A stretch of DNA of 64,000 nt, from contig RCNN01000100.1 of NCBI GenBank assembly GCA_003667245.1, forward strand, positions 26,559-90,558, given 5' to 3'. Source of the stretch: Heterostelium multicystogenum (Eukaryota; Evosea; Eumycetozoa; Acytosteliales; Acytosteliaceae). Shown here piece after piece: positions 46,664 through 60,855 of this stretch. The translations under genes and the position numbers were made by a program. Position 1 is the first letter of the stretch. Every line of letters starts with the position of its first letter. The notes under the pieces are model-generated. The model ran no database searches. It was not told the DNA's origin and worked only from the letters and a program-made list of their open reading frames with translations.

Positions 46664-49101
46664 ATGAATAGATTATTTAGTGGTTCCGCAAGCGGAAAGA
46701 AGACCATTGTTTCTTCTGTTGTCGGTTTGCAATACAGATCATTCCATTCATCCAATCCAAATTTTGTAGGTATCATCATCGACATCAGTCAAGACAGAAT
46801 TCTGAACATAATACTTTCAGATAAACATTTCAGTATAAATCTTGATGGATGATCATCTCTATTCAAATATGAAATTCATATAACTAACTCAACTACTTCA
46901 CTTCAATTCAATTCAATTCAATCTGACGTAATCTCTACTATCTCTCTTGCACTTACCTATTCTGATCTATATTTCATCAATACCACTTCAATCAACACTG
47001 TCATATCATCATCATCATCATCTACTTCATCATCATCATCATCAATATATCTTTGATATTATTATTGATCAATATCACCCAATATAGATGTTTGAAAAAA
47101 TTTTGATTGCAAACAGAGGTGAAATTGCTTGTCGTGTTATGCAAACATGTCGTAAGATGGGTATCAAGACAGTTGCCATTCACAGTGATGTCGATAGATA
47201 CGCTCGTCATGTTCGTGAGGCTGATGAGGCTGTTTGCGTTGGACCAGCTCCAACCAGCCAATCTTATTTGAATATCGATGCTATCGTCGAAGCCATCAAG
47301 AAGACCGGTGCACAAGCCGTTCACCCAGGTTATGGTTTCCTTTCAGAGAACAGTCGTTTCGTCAAGGAACTCGAGAACATTGGTGTCACTTTTATCGGAC
47401 CGGGTAGCTATGCCATGCATGCTCTCGGAGACAAGATTGAATCAAAGAAGATCGCCAAGGAAGCCGGTGTCAGTGTGATTCCAGGTTTCATTGGTGAGGT
47501 CGACACCCTCGAGGAGGTCCTCAAGACCGCCAACTCTATTGGATACCCAGTCATGGTCAAGGCCTCAGCTGGTGGTGGTGGAAAGGGTATGCGTATTGCA
47601 TGGAATGACAAGGACGTCGAAATTGGATTCCGTCTCTCAAAGCAAGAGGCTAAATCATCTTTTGGTGACGACCGTATGTTGATTGAAAAGTACATCGATC
47701 GTGGAAGACACATTGAAATTCAAGTACTCTCTGACGGTGAGACTGCCCTCTACTTCCCAGAGCGTGAGTGTTCCATCCAACGTCGTAATCAAAAGGTCAT
47801 TGAAGAGGCTCCATCACCCTTCCTCGACGACGAGACCCGTAACGCTATGGGTCGTCAAAGCTGCCCAACTCTGCAAGGCTGTCGGATACAAGTCCGCCGG
47901 TACCGTTGAGTTCTTGGTCGACTCTAAAGAAGAACTTACTTCCTTGAGATGAATACGCGTCTCCAAGTCGAGCATCCAATCACCGAAGAAATCACAGGAC
48001 AAGATTTGTTGAACATATGATCCGTATTTGCCTACGGAGAAAAGTTAAGATCAACAACAAGACATCAAGATTAAGGGTTTGGGCTGTTGAGTCCCGTGTC
48101 TACGCCGAAGATCCATAACCGTAACTTCCTCCATCGATTGGACGTATCAAGAAGTACATCCGTCCAGAGGGGACAAGGAGTTTCGTATCGACGGTGGTAT
48201 CTACGAGGGTGGTGAAATCTCCACCCTACGATCCACTCATCTCCAAAGTTGATCACCTACGGTGACACCCGTAAGTCAGCTATCCTCCGTATGAAGAAGG
48301 CACTCGATGAATACTACATCAAGGGTGTCAACCACAACGTCCCTTCTTGCGTGACGTAATGGAGAACGAAGAAGTTCCTCAGCGGTGACATTAGCGCACC
48401 TCTTTCATCCCAGAAGAGTACCCAGATGGTTTCAAGGATACCCACTTTTCACCAAAGCAAATCGAGCAACTCAGCATTTGCGGTGTCATCCTCCGTTACA
48501 TGGACCAATATAAATTGCTTTCAAAACAACCAAAATCAAGCCAGACAAAACCCAATCGAGCCAGACGAATTCTTACTCTGTCACCGTAGGTAACGTCAAA
48601 GCACCTCGTTCGTTTCGAGGTCTCAAAGGACAAATATACCGTTCAGTTCAATCGACGAAAAGTCAGAGACTGTCACCAAGAGTTTCGAAGTTGGTGTTGA
48701 AGAAGAGTCTCTCGAGACCATCAAGCTCCAGCATCGGTGGTACCGTCCACAGATTCCAAATCCACGACCGTTCCACCCACTCCTTCCTTTTACATTCCAC
48801 GGTACCAAGATTCCAGTCACCATCAGAACCCCAGACGAAGAAGAACTCGTCCGTTAAACACCAGAGAAGAAGAGGCATCGACTCATCCAACGCCTTACTC
48901 TCACCAATGCCAGGTTGGTATCCTCTCTGTTTGCCGTCAAGGTCGGTGACAAGGTTGTCATCGGTCAAGAGCTCTGCGTTATTGAGGCCATGAAGATGCA
49001 AAATGTTTTACGTGCACCAAGAGACTGTGAAATTAAATCAATTAAAGTTACTCCAGGTACCAACGTTTGCCGTCGATGAAGTTTTGATTGAATTCAAATA
49101 G
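46664..49101 (+). CDS. pccA: Propionyl-CoA carboxylase alpha chain, mitochondrial (frame broken)
   Basis: Biotin carboxylase/BCCP subunit that carboxylates propionyl-CoA to methylmalonyl-CoA in mitochondria. Exon 1 (46664-46765) encodes a basic presequence ([14 protein letters not shown]...). A 322-nt intron leads to 47088, [20 protein letters not shown]. Seen are [11 protein letters not shown], the ATP-grasp glycine loop [60 protein letters not shown] and [15 protein letters not shown]. Near the end is the biotinyl site EAMKMQN, followed by [12 protein letters not shown]. The [11 protein letters not shown] and [13 protein letters not shown] strings favour PCCA over MCCA or pyruvate carboxylase. 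To about 47855 the frame is clean. From there to 49101 it needs more than ten single-base corrections. Draft error is likeliest, but a decayed 3' half cannot be excluded. Confidence 0.82.
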
Positions 49102-49137
49102 ATCAAATACAATAAAACTAAATAAATTATCTTAAAG

Positions 49138-50616
49138 TTATAAACAAATATCCAATATTATTTTATCGAGTAGCATTAGTCCTTTGGGAGTGGAGCAAAG
49201 TCTCTGAGTGTCAAGCGCTAGCCAATCCACTTGAAATCAATTGGTTGAGCTTTCTCATGGGCAAGACCTCCTCTATTTCTTTGCCATTGGTTATCGACTT
49301 TGAATGTTTCTTCTATTGACACCTTCGACGGTCCTCAGGACCATCAAACAGTAATTCATTGATTCTTTCTTTCCATTGTCAGTTGTCTAGTTTCGTTTTT
49401 GTCCAATCCATCACCGCATGCAGCGACCTGAGACATCCAACTTCTTGGATGATTTAAGCATTTCAAACTGTATCTTGCTCCGTCCAGTTTGGTTATCCTT
49501 GAGCATGCACCTGGTCCAATACCGATATAATCGCCACCTCTCCCAATAATTTAAATTATGTCTACTGTGTTGATTCAATCGAGAAAAGTTACTTATTTCA
49601 TATTGATTGATACCAGCTTGTTCCAATTCTTCTTTCGGAATAGCATACAATTCGTAGTTTAATCATGAATCAGCTGGCTATTATTTGATTGTTTTTCTTA
49701 TTATTTAGCCTTTTATAAAAGCTAAAGATTAGGATTGTGAAGTAAGTCAACTGTTTGTGGCAATAGAGATATCATTGATTATAAGAGATTTCTTACTTTG
49801 TTCCTTCTTCAAAACATAGACTGTACAATGAAATATGACCTTTTTCACAAAAGTTGAATTGCTTTCTCTTACTTCTTCTCCCACTGTTCTTTAGAATGAT
49901 GTTGATGCCTTGCATATATCAAGTCGAAATTTCCCACTCTATCAAATAACTTATTACACTTTACAATAGCATCTCTTGCACTCTTTTGAAGTATGCGTTC
50001 TTCCTAAGAATTGTAAATTCTTGTCATTAAGAGCCTATAGAATTAGTTGTTAGTTGATTGCTTATTAATAATTTAGACTACTTTCTTGTAAAACTCACTT
50101 GTACTCCTAATGACACTCTGTTAATCAAAGCGTTCTTTTTGAAATCACTTAGCTTATCAACGTCTATTCGATCAGGATTGACTTCAAGTGTAATCTCAAT
50201 ATCGTTGTTGGTGTTCAGCTGCTGTCGATTCACCCGAATAACTTGAGTGATTCATCAACGATTGCAGAGATTGTATCGACAGGAGCCAATGAAGGAGTTC
50301 CACCTCCAAAGTAGATTGAAGTCAGCTTCGGTAGGTTAGTTTGCCTGAACTGCTTTTCATCACGGTAATAGTTCTTGATAATGCTATTCAGCTCTGTTAG
50401 AAACGATGATTTCATTTGAGCATTGATCGACATGTGGACCATCCATGTATTATTGAAACTGCAATAAAGGACATATTTTGCTGCAATATGGCCAATGTAT
50501 ATAGATCGATGTAGTGGTGGCATCTCTACTAACACTAACACCACCTTCAGATGTGTGTATGATGAAGTAGTATAACATCTTTTTAAGTTATTCCGCAAAC
50601 ATATAATTTTATTCAT
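49138..50616 (-). CDS. HemW/RSAD1-like radical SAM protein (frame broken)
   Basis: HemW-family proteins resemble coproporphyrinogen III dehydrogenase and are implicated in heme trafficking, often in mitochondria. From the ATG at 50616, a basic leader is followed by the radical-SAM cluster motif, which spans a one-base break: IHWPYCSKIC|PYCSFN, i.e. C-X3-C-X2-C. Next come LTSIYFGGGTPSLAPVDTIS and, near 49600, LEQAGINQYEISNFS and SRHNLNYW, with a broken GDYIGIGPGA-like stretch. The end reads MVLRTVEGV and STPKGLMLLDKIIL. The order matches a full HemW. About ten corrections, and at least one intron near 50050-49980, are needed. It converges on PCCA, 36 bases apart, in the same frameshift-dense zone. 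Confidence 0.7.
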
Positions 50617-52011
50617 TGTCGTTCGTTAATTTCTCGATCATCATTGGATATTTGCAAAATGATTTTGACAGAAATTGACATCTGAGTTTCCTAAAAATAT
50701 TAAAAAACTGCTCAATTTGTTTATCCAAGTTTTAATTCTATGGTACTTGATAGGCTAGTTTAAACATTAATAAAGAAAAATACATTTAATAATTTATTGA
50801 ACTTCCTATTAAATTGTTTAAATAAGACTGTTAATTATTAAAAAATAATATAAATTTCTTTAAATTATAAATAAATCCATTTATGAGTAATGATATCTAT
50901 TTTTATTGGTAGGTAATGGTAATTAATTCATTTTGATATCCTATAATATATATTATACTAATTTTAATTGTAATATTCTAAAAATTCAACTATACTTGAA
51001 AATAATTTTATCACACTGAAAATATTTAAATAATTATTTTAATTTTGGAAAATTAGTAAAAAGAATTTATTACACCATTCCATCCAATTCAAAATCAAAT
51101 CCGATTTAATAATATTATATTTAATATGATACTTTGAAGAAATGTCACGTTATGATATTTTCAAACAAAATAAACAAACCCAAATATAATAAAATAAAAT
51201 TTTGAGTAGAGGTAACGTTATGAAATGGATATACAACTTGGAAATATAATTTGAAATACTAAAATTAATTATAACTATAATAACTATTAATTTATTTATT
51301 GGTTTGATCTTATATTATGTAAATATAAATATTTTCTTTACTTTGGTAGAGATAATAGAAAGTTATTTTCAATTTTAATAGAATATAAATAATTTAGATT
51401 GTAATAATTTCCAAATTTCAGCATTTTTGGATTTTTGTCCTATTTTTTTTGATCAAAGTTGTTTTGGTATTATCCAAAGAGTTTTCCAATTATTATATTC
51501 TATCATTTATTATATAGTTATCTATTTGATGTTACAGATAGAAAGTTTTGATTGAAATGAAATGAATATTGAATATTTCCAAAGTTTTGTTCGACCGCCA
51601 ATTGTTATTATTTAGTTATTGGTCGACTTCCAATTTAAAATAATATTGAATTTTAATTTCGATATAATCTGAATTGATTTCCATCTGGTTTGGGGAGAAG
51701 AATTGTAAATGGAATCTTGAAGCGTTTAAATTAGGTTGTGGCGCAATGTTATTTGCTATATTACGATTGGGATTTTGAAAGAAACCAAACCAATTTCCAA
51801 GATTATTTCAATATTTATTGGTATTGGTTGAAATCATTTCCTTATAATTTCTCTTGATTACACTATAAATACTGAGTTGTTGATCATTGTTTCCATTTCA
51901 AAACATTACAACAAATAATATTTGTAGTATTTAGCAAATAAAACTAAATTACCTGCTATTAATTATAATTATCTATACCAAACCTTAAACTTTAAATTTA
52001 TCAAAAAACAA
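50617..52011. other. Very AT-rich intergenic region
   Basis: Lies between the divergent HemW-like and H3 genes. Long A/T runs only; no RNA gene or element seen. Confidence 0.55.
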
Positions 52012-52681
<670 letters not shown>

Positions 52682-52979
52682 TGTTCTTTTACTTTACAAC
52701 TGAAGTATAAAGTTGTATTTTTTTTTTTTTTTCTTAAAAATATAAATAAATTGAATTTAAATCTAAATTAATGTTTTGATCAAAGAAGTAATTAATCTGT
52801 TTTGCAAAAATAAACAAAAAAAAAAAACAAACTAATTTCATATTCCCATTTTTGGTGGGAAGGGGAGGTGTGTGTGTTTTGAAAAATAAAAAGTAATGAC
52901 AAATCATGATCGTGGAATCGTGCCTCTGAAAGTTAACATTAGTCTGTGTTTGTTGCAGTATTATTATAAGTGATATAGA

Positions 52980-53702
52980 ATGTCAGTAAAGAAAGTAAAG
53001 TATTCTTTGATATGATTCAAGGTGATAAGAACTTGGGTAGAATCGTATTCGAGTTGTTTAATGATATCACCCAAAGACCTCTGAGAATTTCAGAGCTTTG
53101 TGCACCGGTGAGAAGGGTATCGGTAAAATGGGTAAACAACTCCACTATAAAGGATCAAAGATTCACAGAGTATGCAAGAACTTTGTTATTCAAGGTGGTG
53201 ATTTCACCCATGGTATTGGTGTAGGTGGAGAATCGATCTACGGTAACAAGTTTGATGGTAAGTTCATATAGCACCTCCGTTAGCAAACCAACTCAAAACG
53301 ATTTGATTGCTCATTTTTATTGATCACTTATTTACAACTTAATAATAATTATAAATAATAATAAAATAAAGATGAGAACTTCAAGGTTAAACATGATATT
53401 GGTGTATTGTCAATGGCCAACGCAGGAAAGAACAGTATGTATTGATTGAATATTGCAAATATCAAAAAAAAGTGATTGTACAAACAAAGACTGATAAATA
53501 ATTGCTCACGATTAATATAGCAAATGGATCACAATTTTTTATTACTACCGTCAAGACACCATTTTTGGATAATAAGCATGTTGTATTTGGAAAAGTACTC
53601 TCTGGAATGGATGTCGTATCACAGATCGAAAATACTCCAACCAAACAAAATGATCAGCCAATTACACCAGTATTAATTAAAGATTGTGGACAGCTTGAAT
53701 AA
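52980..53702 (+). CDS. Cyclophilin-type peptidyl-prolyl isomerase
   Basis: Catalyses Xaa-Pro cis/trans isomerisation. Exon 1 (52980-53257) contains [20 protein letters not shown], a [18 protein letters not shown] segment, [14 protein letters not shown] and [22 protein letters not shown]. Exon 2 (53372-53434) reads [21 protein letters not shown]. Exon 3 (53521-53702) reads [26 protein letters not shown] and ends at ...IKDCGQLE. Active-site residues seen are the Phe-Gln pair of FVIQ and SQFFIT. The usual Trp of the cyclosporin site is His in LDNKHVVFG. About 170 aa, single domain, no signal. Several one-base breaks affect exon 1 (near 52985, 53070, 53110 and 53175). I cannot assign the paralogue. 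Confidence 0.88.
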
Positions 53703-55300
53703 ACAGTCGACATAAAATAGAGTAGTAGCAAATCAAAACGAAACCTGACCTCAACAGTTATTTCCAACAACACTTCTTAGGTATTGTTTTACATTAATAC
53801 GATTAGATAGTCTATCTAGTTCTATGATCTACATATACATCAATCTCTAGTGGAACCAGTACCTCACCACCAACAACAACAACAACAACAACAACGATTT
53901 CTTTCAAGATATCTATTTTTAGAAGAATTTGAGTAACCCTAATAACTTTTACATGTAATGTTGTCAACTTGCATAGTTTAAATGATAAACAACACAAACG
54001 AAACCACCAAAACAATGAAATCTGTCTACTGTTTTCATAAATGTCAATATGCACTACCAAAATAAGATTATTGTTATATTCAACAGTAGAATAGACATTT
54101 GCAAATTTAGAATTGTTTCATTGTGGCGAAGGGTGAGTGGTAGAATGTTATGTAGTGGATTGGATTATTAGTATTATTATTAATTTCAATTAATATACCT
54201 CACCATTTGGATAAACACCCACACCATAAATATTCATTTTATTAATTAACAATATTTTATATTATACCACATACATACTGATAATCACACCATACCCCTT
54301 AACCCACTCCCACATAAGATTTATTCTCTAGAAATTGATCATTCATTTAGGTGTGTGTGTGAGTGTGAAAAGTCAGATGGTTGCATTCTTACCTTATCAT
54401 TTTGAGGTAGATACATGAATGTCTATATAAATAATAAGAGCTATTGTTGTTTTTGTTTAGTTTTAAAATGAATGTATTTTTGGTGTTTATTGTTGTTTTG
54501 TTGTGTTATTGGTAGTTATGCTGTTGAGGTTAAGATTAAAGTTGTAGTAGTTACTTCTAATTCAAAGAGATATAATTTTGAGGGTTTGAATTATGTTTGA
54601 TTATGAGTACATTGACTACCAAGCCCATGGGTGTATTTATATTGACTTAATATGTTTATTGGGTGGGTATTTAACTTAATCAGAATCTAAAGATGAGATT
54701 AATGTTGTTATAGTCTGATAGGGTATGATATGATTACCAAACAGCAACAACACTCACAAAACTTTATTTTATGTAAACAATCAAAAATAGAGTAGGTTTG
54801 CTGATCAATGATAGTTCCAAGAGTGTTGTTAATTTTGTCTATTGTTGTTGTTGTTGTTGTGATGTTGTGCTTGTTACCTCTGTACCTTAAAAGTTAATAA
54901 TTGTGTTGATTCTGGTAGCTGTTGTGATGTTGGTTGTACCATTTAACTATTCAACCACCACCAACACCTTCAATCAATTGAATCAAACATAAATTCAAAT
55001 GGAAGTTAATTAATTGAGTAGAGTATAAATTCAATTTGGCGCTCCTAGTTATTATTAATTCAATAAAATATTCCAATCAAATAATTAACAGTGATCAAAA
55101 CAATAAAAATAGTAACTCAATTGAACAGAATACAAATAAATTAACAAATACTATTTATCTAAATAAAACATCTTCTCCTGTTATACAAATTTTAAAGATT
55201 AGATTATTATCAAAATCATAAGATTAAATCTAGAAATAAGACAGAGATTTAATAATAAACTATTCATTTGTTGTATTTTCATATCTATAGAATAATAAAC
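53703..55300. other. Intergenic, simple-sequence-rich
   Basis: Contains (CAA)n near 53872-53894, GTGTGTGTGAGTG near 54353-54365 and TTG repeats near 54841-54860. A TTTGGCGC word occurs near 55036. No supported gene. Confidence 0.45.
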
Positions 55301-56087
55301 ATGGTTAAATTAACTTTATACGACAAGTTCTCAATAATAGCAATATTTTTGATGTCCTGTGTGATCATTTTGGTCATTCCATCTTTTAAAAGTAGGTAGA
55401 AATCACAAGAGTCAATATAGAACTATCTCACTAATATATCATTGTTTTAGTATCATGGTATAACTATACACAGTACACTGGAGAGTCGACGGATATTGTA
55501 TATAGATTCTATTTAAAATCATATGACTATAGATCATATGAATACCTCTATTCATCAGACTGCTGATCCTAGAGACATTGGTTTAGAAAATATGAACCAA
55601 GTAATCTATGTAGCATATATATTCAATATTTTGATATGTGTATTCTGTAGCAGTACCCTGATAGTTGTCTACTTCACAGAGTATTTTTCATCAGAAATAT
55701 AGTATTTTCGTTCATCAGCCGATACTCTTTAATTTTCGTATATCTATTTTCAGTTTGCTCAACTTATATTCCTAGATTAATGTCAAAAGCTATCAACAAT
55801 GTATGTTTTAATATTATTTATCGTTATCCTCTGTTTTCAAATATATTTACATCTTTATTTTAAAATAGGATTGCAATGATATTAAACCAAGCAACTTAAC
55901 TATAGAAGGAAGATTTTGTTATGATATGAACGACACTGGAAGAATTTATTTTGCTAATGGTATTCAAAATTCTGGTTTGACTTGGGGTTTCGATATTGGA
56001 TGGTCATTCTCACCTATTTTAGCTCCTTTTTGTTATTTTGGCACAATTGTATTATATTTAAGTGAACCTCTATATGGTTGTAGATAA
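55301..56087 (+). CDS. Four-pass membrane protein (frame broken)
   Basis: Exon 1 (55301-55391) starts MVKLTLYDKF and gives TM1 (SIIAIFLMSCVIILVIP). After an intron, ISWYNYTQYTGESTDIVYRF is a short extracellular-type loop. After a break near 55560 the frame reads DPRDIGLENMNQVIYVAYIF with TM2 (NILICVFCSSTLIVVYF). After a second break near 55700 comes TM3 (RYSLIFVYLFSVCSTYIP), and after another intron a Cys-containing loop (EGRFCYDMNDTGRIYF) and TM4 (FSPILAPFCYFGTIVLYL), ending at 56087. The topology recalls claudin/PMP22-like or tetraspanin-like proteins, but no diagnostic CCG motif is present. Function unknown. Corrected length is about 220 aa. Confidence 0.58.
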
Positions 56088-56199
56088 TTAGATTAAATAA
56101 AAATGATTTTTTTAGATGTAAAAAGAATGCTTGATTGATACTAATGTACAATTTAATTCTCTTTATTGATTTTGGAAAGTTTGTTTATCATATTACGAT

Positions 56200-59100
56200 T
56201 TTGCTTAGTAAATCTCTTTTTTCTTTTGAACATATAGAGTTGTACCAATTACCAAAAATGCAGGAAAACAACACATGCAACTACGATTGCTGCTATTACT
56301 CCATTGCTCAGCTTTTTCTTATCTCCTGAACAAATTGTATTGGCATTTTCATTCGAACCAACATCAATAAGATTGGAAAAGTCCGGATCTATAATTACTG
56401 AATGATAGTAGGTGGGGATAGTTATTCCAACGATTGTTGATCTTATATTGACTATTTTGTTCTGATTTTTCATAATTGTCAATAAGAATATTCTTAATTG
56501 AGGTTACTGTATTATCAACAATGCATCTGAAATGAATCTTCCATAAAGACTTTGATCATCAATGTTCAATTTAATCCATTGCACTGATTCCATCCTGTGC
56601 ACCAGCAGAAGATGAAGAACAAACATTGGAGTCATCACTTTGAATTGTGGATCTCATCAACACTTGAATTAAATTAGTTGGTTGTGAAAATCTAAAAGCG
56701 TCCAAACTCATTGTAAACTTGATAGTAGATTGAGGAATAAAGAGATTTCGATTGGCAAAGGTGATGTTGGTTGATTGTTTGAAATAGATAAATGGTAACA
56801 TTAAGGGTTGTCGAATGTTCGCTAATTTTTGTAGAATAGAAATAAGTTGGATTGCTTGAAGAGTAGTCAAATCTGTGAAGTTCCAACTTGTGATGTTAAA
56901 TTGGTTTACTACACTGTATTGATCATTGAGTTCCCTAACTCCTAATATTTCAATAGAAGTGGTAATTAAATTTCCAGACTGAGTTATATTAGTTCCAGTG
57001 GATGGTTCAGGATATGCAGGGGGAATTGGAACAATAATAGTTTCTATTTTTAAAAGAAATTAATATTAAGATAGATATTTAAAGAAATATAGTACTTACT
57101 AGAAGAACATGAAGGACCATACCAAGGCGCGTCACAATGGCATTCTAAATTGATACAACGACCATTATTATTACATTCAGGTGTTCCTGGACACTTTGGT
57201 GGATTTGGGTCTGGCGTAACTGTTGGTATTGGTCCTATCATAGTAACAGGGATTATCAACTCGTTTGAAAATTGATTGGAGAGAGAATTGAATACTCTTA
57301 TCTTGACGAAATCTGATGAAATCTGTTTGATTTTATCATTGAATATTAATAAAATTCCTGAATGGAAATCAGAATCAATTTTATGATATCCTGATCCATC
57401 TTGATAGTTGATTTGTGAAACCAAATCATTTGGACTGAGTCCTAAAGATCTGCCACGAACTGTTAAAGATCCGCCTTTGTTGGTTAAGGGAGAAGCGCTT
57501 TCAAGAATTGGTCGACTTAAAGTGAAATTCCTAAAGATAATATATTGTAAAATCCCTAGATTTCAATTCCAAAGCAGATATTTGATCGATAGTTATGGAA
57601 GTTATCGACCAAACCATAAATGTGGATAATAAAAATTGGTAGATTCCAAAACCAAATGGAAGTTGTTCTGAAATTCTATAAGAATTTACATTATTAGGTA
57701 ATTCCTCCACCAATGTCGATGTAAACTCCAGATATATTCCATCACCAGAAAGGATTTGTACAACAGGATTGTGTCTCCTTGATATTCCACTTGCATTGAC
57801 AACTCCATCTGAAATAGTAAGGTTGATTGATATCCATCTATTTAGAGAACCTACATCAACTAATGGTGTCATACTAATTGAAATTAAATCTGGTGCTGAT
57901 TCATCAATAATGGCTTTGAAATAAAAAAGTTAGAACAAGAAAACATTGATAAATACTAGTATTATGTTCCTTACATGTTAAACATTGAACCGTTATCTTG
58001 GATTGATTGTACATAGCTCCATAAGTAGGGATTAAAGGATTTGATATCATATCAGTATAGCCTAGATCCTTTGATAGGGAATAGTCTATTAATCTAGCAC
58101 TTAATATTTTAAAAGTTTTGGGTTCTACACATTCAATTTACAGGGAATTCAATTTGGTATTTGCCATCCCTTTGCAGAGCCTTCAATCAAGTTTGAGCTG
58201 TTGATTGGGCAAAGTTCTTGGAAGTAAATCAAGATTGGATATTTACGGTAATAGTTCCGCTTTCAAAACCAGTCGAATCCGTGAATTTGAAAGAATCCAT
58301 CCAATCGAAGTTGTAGAATTTTCAGAACTCATTACAACATTGAATTGTAATGGTTGTAAAGACATGACCATTGGAGGTATATAATCACAGGCTATAAATA
58401 AGTTAGATATATAATATATTGATTTTTTAAAAAAAGATTATACATACTTGATTTTATAGATGTCAAAAACTGCTTCCTCCCCAAAGAAAGATTGTATTTC
58501 GGAAGATATGATTATAGGTGTCCAAATATTCAAAAGGTAATAGTTTATATTACCAGGTGGGAAGATTCTTAGGAATAGTGAAGTTCACAAACATATAGGT
58601 TCAAATTGGTGTCAAAATATCCTATATTAAAATAAATTTACCTTTTCGTAAACTAGCAATGATCATTTTAGGTTTTAATTCAACAATTTGGTTTTTTTAA
58701 ATTAAAAAAATCAAAAGTGGTATTAAACATCACCAAGAGATAGATCAAAACTATTATTGCTGAATTTAAAGTAGGTTATATTTGCTGAAATAATCGGGTC
58801 TAAAATATATACGTTAGAATTGTGAGTATTTAAAAAGAGAATAAAACAATATACCTAAAATTTTCTGGGAAAGCTTGGAAAAATTTTTGTTGGATCCGTT
58901 GGATTTTATATTGTAAATTGTTTGAGAATATATAATATTGTCCTGTAATATCTTGAACCACTAATGAAAAAAACTATCTACTAAAGATCCAGGGATCTCA
59001 ACTTCATAAATCCCGCTGAAAGGAGTTCCATAAACTAAATTAGATGTGTTTATAACTGGAGTTTTAAATAGTCATTAAAAAAAATATAGTATGAAGTAAT

Positions 59101-60855
59101 ATTAACTCTGACCAAGTAAGTGTTGAAAGATATTTTTCTAAAAGATAAATCATTCAATACTAGAGCATCTGAGGTATAAAAATAAGTATTTGAGATATAA
59201 GATTATTTCAAAGTCATACATACAATTAGGTGATGTAGAAATATTTAAGGGAACTTTTGCTTGGGGATTGTAGTAAAATGAAAAAAGTAATAGTATTAGG
59301 TGTATAATATTTGTTCACTGGCAAAGCTAATGTGTTAAATAAAAGTCCCGTCTTTGTTATTATAGAATGAAGGTAAGGAAGAATTGTCTGTCTTGTTAGT
59401 CCTGCTATTAGTCCATAGATGATTCTTTGCTATTATATGTTAATTTCTTTGAGAAGTTTGCAATGAATAAATCTGATTCCTGGTCAAATATTGGATTCGG
59501 AGCATTTACAAGAGTTCCTGAAAATCCTGTTTAAGATTATTAAAGAAGTCGATTAGAAAGTATCCAACTATTAAACCTATTAAACTAATACAAACTATTG
59601 GCAAAGAACTTAAGTGTGGAGACATATGGGTTTGGATATGAGGTAGCATTAGAATCCATTAAATAGGTATTTAGCAGATTTCCATTCGAAGTGAGGATGG
59701 TGTTGGAATAATAGTATGTACTATGGGTTTCATTAGATTTGTACCAATTTATATCCGCTCTGTGAGAACAATATGGTAGTTATAGCCACAAAAATTGAGT
59801 TAGGATTCTTAACAGAAATAAAGTTGTTATATTCGTAATTCATTGGGGTATAGTCTTCTTCAATAATTGAACCATTTAATGGGTATAAACACTATTTTCT
59901 AAAATGAAGTTCTTGTAACTATCATTCAAAGTTTAAATGAGTTTCTTAAATAACTTAAATAGATTAAGAGTATTATACATACCATTAAATGGATATATGT
60001 TGGTAACATTAATTTCCCTACGAATGAGGTCGAGTCCAATTTCAATATTTAGTATTGGTGGTAGTGATGATGTAAAACTCTGCGCTTTTAAGGATAGAGT
60101 TTTATTGTACCATAGTTGGAATACAGGAGCATTTGATATACACAGCCGATTAGCAGCGGTATTGGTTACAATACATGTTATATATAAGGTTTGAAAGAGT
60201 AGACGGTGGTAGTTCATAATCACCACAAAATCTACTATTACATTGAATAAACAGTGCTAGAACTTTCATAATAAGAATCGGTAAAGAATGAAGGTTGGCC
60301 AACATATGTAACATTTATATATTTGATAGATGGCTCTATTGCAGATTTCGATTAGATATAGTATAGTACGAAATATAAATCAAACATACCAATACAACTA
60401 ATAATTTCTAAACCATGTTGTTGATGAATTGATTCCATTGCCAATGTTTTAACTGTTAGATCAAAGTTTTGTTACTCCAGGTTTCAAATTAATTTAGATA
60501 TGGTATGAAAAGAGAACAACCTTATTTTTGTCGTTAATTAGGATGGAAAGAGATTAAATTATTGGTCAAAGTGGAGTTGGAAGTGAAATTCTGTGGAGTC
60601 AAAACAAAATCCGATTTGGTTATAATGGAAAACGGTATGGTAACACTCTGAATCGTAAAAGTAATTCTGTTCGCGGGATATTTTATAACCAATGATTTCG
60701 ACCAGCTCTCCATTAACAACTACTTTAAAATTAAAGTAAATAATTAAATTAATCAATGTGAATGTATGAAAAAAAAACATTTGCTTACAGTTATATTTAG
60801 ATATAAAATATAACATATAACATTGTAATAAAAGTGTTATTGTTTGTAGTTTCAT
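56200..60855 (-). pseudogene. Large EGF-like/TM surface protein, heavily broken
   Basis: A start at 60855 gives a signal peptide (MKLQTITLLLQCYMLYFI) and an intron. Fragments then scatter across frames: GELVEIIGYKISREQNYFYD, LPPILNIEIGLDLIRREIN and IYPFNG; later ISINLTISDGVVNASGI, and an EGF module near 57190-57115 with GRCINLECHCDAPWYGPSC. Near the 3' end are SDDSNVCSSSSAGAQDG and a TM helix (NGVIAAIVVACVVF) close to 56290. The order (signal, beta-rich ectodomain, EGF, TM) matches dictyostelid ComC-like proteins and the gene at 16520. Many frameshifts and stops, plus several short introns, prevent a full model. It may be a pseudogene or an intact gene in poor sequence; 58,000-60,200 is worst. 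Confidence 0.5.

Noticed and set aside
55036..55043. TTTGGCGC word as an E2F site
   Set aside because: A single half-consensus word about 265 bases from a non-replication gene; chance occurrence is likely.
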